Below, piece after piece: positions 59,027-64,000 of a stretch of 64,000 nt of DNA. Position numbers and translations under genes: made by a program. How positions within the stretch are numbered: the stretch's first letter is position 1; each line of letters begins with the position of its first letter. The notes below the pieces were generated by a model, which was not told the origin of the DNA, ran no database searches, and was given only the letters and a program-made list of their open reading frames with translations. This DNA comes from Acidobacteriota bacterium (GTDB taxonomy: Bacteria > Acidobacteriota > Terriglobia > Acidiferrales > UBA7541), in assembly GCA_013289715.1 (NCBI GenBank), contig JABCZJ010000001.1, forward strand, positions 62,001-126,000, written 5' to 3'.

Positions 59027-59941
59027 TCAGCGCTTGCTGGAACCGTGTCCGCCATCTACAGGAAAATTTTGTTGACGCAGCAGTGTGACGAACGCGGCCG
59101 CTGCTCGGGGCAAAGTCCGGTCGCGCCGGTAAACCAGCCCGAGTTCTCTGGTGAGCTGCACGTCGGAAATGGGGATCAGTTTCGCTTCGCCCGAACGCAC
59201 TTCGTCCTTCGCGAAACTTTCGCTGATGATCGAAACTCCCAGGCCCGCGGCAACGAACCGTTTGATCATGCCGACGCTGGCGAGCTCCATGGTGATCCGC
59301 AATTTCGAGCGATAGGGCCGGAAAAGTTTGTCGAATAATTGCCGGGTGTAGCCGGTCTTCGGCAGAATCTGCGGCTGCTCCGCAATTTCGCTAAGAGTGA
59401 CGCCCTTCGCGCGCGACAGCGGGTTGCTGGCACTTACCATCAGCATCAGCCGATCGCGGAAGATCGAATGAATTTTCAGGCTGGGCGATTTCACAGGCAG
59501 CGTGACGATCCCCACGTCCACCGTGCCATCTTCGATTTTCTCGATCACCTTGCGGCTGAAATTCCGGTAAATGCTGATTTGCACCGCGGGAAATTGCCGG
59601 TGATACGCCGCGAACAAATCCGGCAGCACGTACAGACAAGTCGCTTCATTCGCGCCAATATTCAGTGTGCCGCGCGGCGAACTGGACAAATCGGAAACCG
59701 CGCGCAGCGATTCTTCCTTCAAATTCAGTAGTCGGTTCGCGTAGACGATCAGCGCTTCGCCCGCCGCCGTCAATTTCACGGTCTTGCCGACGCGATCGAA
59801 CAGTTTTTGCCCGTACTCCTGCTCGAGTTGACGTATTTGCGCGCTTACCGCCGGCTGCGAACGGAACAATTTCTGCCCCGCGCGCGAAAAGCTGCCCAGC
59901 TTCGAAATCTCCAGAAAGGTTGTCAGGTGATCGAAATCCAT
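59027..59941 (-). CDS. LysR-family transcriptional regulator
   Basis: The 304-residue protein has an N-terminal winged helix-turn-helix (HLTTFLEISKLGSFSRAGQK then SQPAVSAQIRQLEQEYGQKL) and a periplasmic-binding-like effector domain (GTLNIGANEATCLYVLPDLF; GLGVSIISESFAKDE). It probably responds to a small ligand. The gene is not divergent to an obvious target; a PHP-type hydrolase lies upstream in the same direction. Confidence 0.94.
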   Translation of the reverse strand: MDFDHLTTFLEISKLGSFSRAGQKLFRSQPAVSAQIRQLEQEYGQKLFDRVGKTVKLTAAGEALIVYANRLLNLKEESLRAVSDLSSSPRGTLNIGANEATCLYVLPDLFAAYHRQFPAVQISIYRNFSRKVIEKIEDGTVDVGIVTLPVKSPSLKIHSIFRDRLMLMVSASNPLSRAKGVTLSEIAEQPQILPKTGYTRQLFDKLFRPYRSKLRITMELASVGMIKRFVAAGLGVSIISESFAKDEVRSGEAKLIPISDVQLTRELGLVYRRDRTLPRAAAAFVTLLRQQNFPVDGGHGSSKR

Positions 59942-59994
59942 AATCTGAGTCCAGAATTATAGCAGACCAAACCCGTTGTTCGTATTTCAAAGGG

Positions 59995-61197
59995 CTAATT
60001 CGGGCGGGCGGGCGACGACGGCAACGCCAGCCGCGCGCGAATCGTCGTGAAATGCCGTGCCGGCAACGGCGCACGTCCAACGCCCACGAAAATCGGATTC
60101 GAGAGAATCCACGGCACGTCCGCCCGCAACAAAGGGTGCGCCATCAGAAATACTTCCACGCGATAGACTCCCGCGCCGGCGTTTTCCAAATCCAAATGAT
60201 CCGCGACGACTTCGCGCATTACCGCGCCATCTTTCTTCAACACCACACGCACTGTCTGCTTTTCCGCACGCACTTCCACGTGCAGGCTGGAATTCAGCGG
60301 CACGTCGCTGCCACTGGGAAAATCGTGAAAATCTTGATGCGCCGAAAACTCGAACCGCTCCGGCTCGCCCGCCCCCCGCACGCAATTGAAAAAATCTCCG
60401 CTGCGCACCGCCGCTTCCGGATCAAACTGGTACCGCCGAGAAATTCCCATCCCCACGAACGAAAACGTGTCTGCGTAAGACGGCACTTTCATCGAAAGCC
60501 GTGAACCAATGCGAAAGCCGCCATGCGCATCCGAAGCTTCGAATCCCCAAATCTTGTCCCGCCGCAGGAAGCTATCCCAATGCACCAGGGATTCCGCCGG
60601 AACCGTAATGCTCTTCAAAAAATAAAAATGCGAAAACGGATAGTACATCGCCAGCAGCAGACGATCGGCCCAAGCCGCGCCACGCAAACAAGTAAACAGA
60701 TTCAACACCTCAATCCCGCCCGGGCGCAAATCGCTATCCCAATAACGCCACCCGTAATCCGGATCGTCGGGATACGCCAGCACCGGAAATCCTCCCCACC
60801 CACGCGCGTCGTCCACGGCTTCCGGCGGAAAAGAGGACAGCCGAAAACCCGGCACCTCCTGCGTGCCGAAAAAAGTCAGATGTCCATCCGGCAAACTCGC
60901 TTCCGACCCGCCCACAATCGTCACGCCATCAATTCTTTTGCGAAAACTGGATGACGCTAGGTTCGGCCTGCCGTGATCTGTGAGCAGCACCAGGCTCACG
61001 CCCGTCGCGCGCGCCTGCGCCGCGATCTCTTCCGGCGACTGCAACCCGTCCGACATCGTCGAATGCACGTGATAAACGCCCCAAAGATAAGCGTCCGAGC
61101 GCTGCGGCGCATACGACGCCAAACGCAACCCGGTCGCGACGTAAACGATCATCGCTAAGCCGGCAATCACGCTCGCCAAAAGTTTGATTTTCTTCAT
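59995..61197 (-). CDS. PHP-domain (CehA/McbA-like) metallohydrolase, membrane-anchored
   Basis: From ATG 61197 the protein has 400 residues. A membrane anchor (KLLASVIAGLAMIVYVATGL) is followed by a PHP domain: GVYHVHSTMSDGLQSPEE with His43 and His45, LLTDHGRP, and a later EASDAHGGFRIG. These are metal ligands of PHP and CehA-like hydrolases. The C-terminal 130 residues are a beta-rich domain without assignment. The substrate could be a phosphoester or an ester. The ribosome site before 61197 is weak. Confidence 0.85.
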   Translation of the reverse strand: MKKIKLLASVIAGLAMIVYVATGLRLASYAPQRSDAYLWGVYHVHSTMSDGLQSPEEIAAQARATGVSLVLLTDHGRPNLASSSFRKRIDGVTIVGGSEASLPDGHLTFFGTQEVPGFRLSSFPPEAVDDARGWGGFPVLAYPDDPDYGWRYWDSDLRPGGIEVLNLFTCLRGAAWADRLLLAMYYPFSHFYFLKSITVPAESLVHWDSFLRRDKIWGFEASDAHGGFRIGSRLSMKVPSYADTFSFVGMGISRRYQFDPEAAVRSGDFFNCVRGAGEPERFEFSAHQDFHDFPSGSDVPLNSSLHVEVRAEKQTVRVVLKKDGAVMREVVADHLDLENAGAGVYRVEVFLMAHPLLRADVPWILSNPIFVGVGRAPLPARHFTTIRARLALPSSPARPN

Positions 61198-61393
61198 GCG
61201 CCGTTTCTCAAGGCCACTCCACCTCACCGCCGCTAGCATAACCTCGGGCCGGGTTTTTCATCGCGTATTTCCGCTCCGCGTTCCAAGAAAACTTGCCCTC
61301 GGGGCTCCCACGCGGCCCCAAGTGGAGTTTTCCGCTCCACGGTGCTACCTTGTCTATTCTCGGTTCCCCGCGCAGTAATCCTCAACGAGGTGA

Positions 61394-63100
61394 ATGAAAA
61401 TGACCTGGGGCCAGCGTCGCGCAATCATCGTCATCGTTCTTGCGGTCTTTCTCGTCATTCTGTGTATTGTGGCGATGAAACCCAGCCGCAGCCTGCGTTT
61501 GACCTCGAACTCCGTCCTTGTTATCGACGCAGCCGGCCAGATTGAAGAGCAACGCGCCCCCGATTTTCTCAGCGCCTTCAACGGCTTCACGGTTCCGGTG
61601 CTGCACGATTACGTGGACGCGATTGACGCCGCCGCCAAAGACTCACACATTACCGGCCTCGTCGTGCGCATCGCGCCGCTGGAAACGGGCTGGGGCAAAC
61701 TCGACGAAATTCGCAGCCATCTGCTGGCCTTTCGCAGAAGCGGCAAGCCCAGCATCTGTTACCTGGGCTACGACGGAATCGGCAATCCCGAATATTACTT
61801 GGCCAGCGCCTGCCAACAAATTTGGCTGGTTCCCACCGCGCCTGTAAGCATTCGCGGCATGATGGCCGAAGCGGTTTTCTTCCGCGGCACGCTCGACAAA
61901 CTAAAAGTAGTCCCGGAGTTCTATCACATCGCCGAATTCAAGACCGCGGGCAATACCTTCACCGAAAAACAATTTACTCCGGCGCATAAGGAGGAGGTCG
62001 AAGGCCTGCTGCACAGCATCTACGATCAATATCTGAACGATGCTTCGAAAGGTCGCGGCATGGATCGCGCGCAATTCGAAGCGCTGCTGAACCGCGGTCC
62101 GTTTTCATCGAGTGATGCCGTGACAAATAAAATCGTGGACCGTCTCGGCTATTGGGATCAGCTGCAGGATTATTTCAGAGGTCGCGCCCACGGATGGAAT
62201 CCCATCTCACTGAATCGCTATCGCGCTTCGATTTCGAACGAAGGCGGCACCAGAATTGCCGTCGTCCATGCCACCGGTCTGATCGTATCCGGCGATTCCG
62301 GCAACACGCCCGGCGGCGGTTCGGTGATGGGCGGCGATTCCGTGGCCGCTGACCTTCGCGCTGCGCGCAACGATTACAGCATCAAGGCCATTGTACTGCG
62401 GGTGGATTCCGGCGGCGGCTCGGTAGTGGGCAGCGAAGTGATTCGCCGTGAAGTAGAGCTCGCGAACCAAGTGAAGCCCGTGGTGGTTTCCATGTCTGAC
62501 GTCGCGGCTTCCGGCGGTTACTGGATTGCTGCACCCGCCCGCAAAATTGTGGCGGATCCCGGCACCATTACCGGATCCATCGGCGTGCTGATCGGCAAGT
62601 TCAACGTCTCCGGGCTGTACACGCTGCTCGGCATCAGCACGGATTATGTGGCCACCAGCGACAACGCCACGATGTTCTCCTCGCAGCAGAATTTTTCGCC
62701 CGCACAGCGCGCTTATATCCAGAAATCGCTCAACGACACGTATGCCGATTTCACCAAAGGCGTCGCGCAGGGCCGCAAGATGACCGTCGAAGCGGTGGAT
62801 AAAATCGGCAAGGGCCGCGTGTGGTCCGGGGCGCAGGCCAAGGAACTGGGCCTGGTGGATGAACTCGGCGGGCTCGATCGCGCCATCGAAGTCGCCAAGC
62901 AGCTTTCGAATATTCCCGCCAGTGAGAGCGTGCACATCGTCCGTTATCCCGAAGAGAAATCATTCTTCGAGCAATTTCTCGAGCGCGAAAAAGACAACAA
63001 CATGAGCGAATCGCAATCGCTGGAATCCATGCTCCAGCACATTGTTAGCCGAATGGAGCCGGTGCAAGCCCGCATGCCGTATGAACTGCACATCCGTTAG
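61394..63100 (+). CDS. sppA: Signal peptide peptidase SppA, long form
   Basis: The 568-residue protein has an N-terminal membrane anchor ([20 protein letters not shown]) and two S49 domains, as in the 67-kDa E. coli enzyme. The catalytic Lys183 lies in the first domain ([17 protein letters not shown]) and the catalytic Ser373 in the second ([15 protein letters not shown]). The N-terminal half also has [21 protein letters not shown]. It degrades signal peptides in the membrane. GAGGTGA precedes the ATG; the next Met two codons later fits the spacing slightly better. Confidence 0.95.
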   Translation: MKMTWGQRRAIIVIVLAVFLVILCIVAMKPSRSLRLTSNSVLVIDAAGQIEEQRAPDFLSAFNGFTVPVLHDYVDAIDAAAKDSHITGLVVRIAPLETGWGKLDEIRSHLLAFRRSGKPSICYLGYDGIGNPEYYLASACQQIWLVPTAPVSIRGMMAEAVFFRGTLDKLKVVPEFYHIAEFKTAGNTFTEKQFTPAHKEEVEGLLHSIYDQYLNDASKGRGMDRAQFEALLNRGPFSSSDAVTNKIVDRLGYWDQLQDYFRGRAHGWNPISLNRYRASISNEGGTRIAVVHATGLIVSGDSGNTPGGGSVMGGDSVAADLRAARNDYSIKAIVLRVDSGGGSVVGSEVIRREVELANQVKPVVVSMSDVAASGGYWIAAPARKIVADPGTITGSIGVLIGKFNVSGLYTLLGISTDYVATSDNATMFSSQQNFSPAQRAYIQKSLNDTYADFTKGVAQGRKMTVEAVDKIGKGRVWSGAQAKELGLVDELGGLDRAIEVAKQLSNIPASESVHIVRYPEEKSFFEQFLEREKDNNMSESQSLESMLQHIVSRMEPVQARMPYELHIR

Positions 63101-63169
63101 TTGCGCGTTTCGATCGCAGTCGAATTTCAGCACGGGTGGGTCTTGGACTCATGCCCGCGTGGTTCCGGG

Positions 63170-63198
63170 CTGAAAGTGCAGCACGGTTTCGATATACT
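63170..63198 (+). promoter_or_regulatory. Candidate sigma-70-type promoter of tRNA-Cys
   Basis: TATACT (63193-63198) is a good -10 box, 10 bases before the tRNA. CTGAAA (63170-63175) is a moderate -35 box with 17-base spacing. Confidence 0.5.
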
Positions 63199-63208
63199 GT
63201 AGGACTGA

Positions 63209-63283
63209 GGCGCGGTACCCAAGTGGTAAGGGAGAGGTCTGCAAAACCTTTATACGTGGGTTCGATTCCCACCCGCGCCTCCA
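63209..63283 (+). tRNA. tRNA-Cys (GCA), encoded CCA
   Basis: Acceptor GGCGCGG pairs with CCGCGCC. The anticodon stem GAGGT/ACCTT encloses the loop CTGCAAA with anticodon GCA. The T arm is GTGGG-TTCGATT-CCCAC, and the gene ends with discriminator T and an encoded CCA. The D arm is CCC..GGG with AAGTGGTAA. Confidence 0.96.
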
Positions 63284-63804
63284 AAATTCCCCCTTTGCTT
63301 GCCGCCACTTAGCGAGTTGGTTTCCCCCGCGTAACTTCCGCGTACCCTTCCCGCACCTCGACACAGTGTTTTTTGGCATCAGGCCGATGCATGAGAGCCC
63401 GAAGAACCTTCGAGTTCTTCGAGTTAGCCGAATTTCGCGCCGAACGTCCGCTAAAATCCGGTAACGGCTGCGTTTACCAAGACTTGAGTCCGATACCTCG
63501 GAAGCCTCCTCCCGCAGGTCATCAGTAAACACAGGCCGACTTCCCGTTACCAATCACAGTGAGCGAAGCCAAATCACTCTTTGGCGAAAGAGCAGAACCT
63601 GAGCCGGCTGCTTCCGGCTCACCCACGAAGAGCCAAGAGCCGAACGTCGGTTCCGGGCTGGCGTAATCGACAAACGAGCGTGGATTTAATCATAGAAGTT
63701 TTCTTTTCTAGAGATGTAGAGAATACCGTGACGGCTCCGACTATCCCGTGAAAGCGCAGATGGCAAATTCGAATCACAGGCGCTTCCAGACGAGGAGGAA
63801 GATC
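63284..63804. other. Region after tRNA-Cys without supported genes
   Basis: About 520 bp. A perfect hairpin GAGCCGG-CTGCTT-CCGGCTC lies at 63601-63620 without a T-run. Minus-strand frames up to about 55 codons exist (one reads HRPDAKKHCVEVREGYAEV) but have no visible start signal or family match; a decayed gene cannot be excluded. No integrase gene or copy of the tRNA 3' end was seen. Confidence 0.4.
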
Positions 63805-64000
63805 ATGCCCAGAACCAGCGAATTCTCTCGACGCCAGTTCGCCGCGTCCGCGCTCGCAACTGCGGCGTTGGCGGCCCTACCCGCTCCTTCAAGAGCGGAC
63901 ACCAAGCTGCAGCAAATCAACAGAGATGAAATTCTGAGCCTGACACCCTACATTTTGTTCGATGGCAATTGCCATCAGGCAATGGAGTTTTACAAATCCT
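63805..64000 (+). CDS. Tat-exported VOC-family protein, 3' end outside the window
   Basis: ATG 63805 follows GAGGAGGAA. Residues 1-32 have a Tat signal (SRRQFAASALATAALAALPA). After residue 45 comes LTPYILFDGNCHQAMEFYKS, the start of a PhnB/glyoxalase-type VOC domain. The window ends after 65 codons. PhnB-like proteins are normally cytoplasmic, so the Tat signal is unusual. Confidence 0.85.
   Translation, partial: MPRTSEFSRRQFAASALATAALAALPAPSRADTKLQQINRDEILSLTPYILFDGNCHQAMEFYKS

Noticed and set aside
63149..63553. Minus-strand frame with GWESNPRIKVLQTSPLPLGY
   Set aside because: It is the antisense translation of the tRNA-Cys gene, a well-known false protein pattern.
63284..63804. Possible integrated island behind tRNA-Cys
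   Set aside because: No integrase and no direct repeat of the tRNA 3' end were found in the visible 700 bp; the window ends too soon to decide.

Overview
The window looks like a chromosomal segment of an acidobacterium (Acidobacteriota, Terriglobia-like). I infer this from family content read by eye: an 'acidobacterial duplicated orphan permease' (ADOP-type MacB/FtsX protein, 49.7-52.2 kb), a soluble winged-helix regulator of the type abundant in this phylum (48.1-48.8 kb), a DUF2934 protein, a TonB-C protein, large secreted beta-propeller/Ig proteins with a Cys-polyGly tail, and a moderately high GC content. No phage, insertion sequence or CRISPR array was seen. One tRNA (Cys, GCA) is present.

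Layout. 0-2.4 kb: a 5'-cut SH3-domain protein, a TonB-C protein and a small conserved protein. 2.7-13.9 kb: the most interesting part. A 9.5 kb co-directional gene string starts at a sigma-54-type promoter and encodes an ECF sigma factor, a 29-residue membrane peptide, a DUF2934 protein, a STAS-like domain fused in frame to an RND periplasmic adaptor, the RND pump, the outer-membrane channel and a GAF-GAF-AAA-Fis sigma-54 activator. Directly behind it a second sigma-54-type promoter with the same upstream block drives a 42-residue membrane peptide, a free-standing paralogue of the STAS-like domain and an EmrA/HlyD-type adaptor that has no transporter partner. Both promoters carry a 9-bp-spaced series of TTCRAC hexamers about 70-110 bp upstream of the -24 box. 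I infer a self-contained sigma-54 export regulon. 14.1-20.7 kb: a decayed CPBP gene, then a second complete, paralogous RND tripartite operon on the minus strand, with its own candidate sigma-54 site.

20.9-35.7 kb: housekeeping and lipid genes: alpha/beta hydrolase, protoporphyrinogen oxidase, a three-domain AMP-ligase/ACP/PlsC fusion, a DedA/VTT membrane protein, a secreted acidobacterial protein, a radical SAM protein, zwf-glk (glucose entry and oxidative pentose phosphate), YggX, aconitase and a zinc-ribbon membrane protein. 35.8-45.3 kb: a large BNR/propeller exoprotein, an HDOD response regulator broken by an in-frame TAA, a ComEA-like HhH protein, DUF4126, AsmA, and a cold-shock gene with structured leader and strong terminator followed by a coupled two-gene unit. 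45.4-64 kb: HdeD, a polytopic membrane protein, winged-helix regulator, secreted protein, ADOP permease, glutathione peroxidase, an Ig/propeller lipoprotein, hemolysin III, msrPQ, LysR, a PHP-type hydrolase, SppA, tRNA-Cys, and the start of a Tat-exported VOC protein cut by the window end.

REP-like palindromic elements lie in several intergenic gaps. All functional calls rest on sequence reading without searches; identities and domain limits are approximate.
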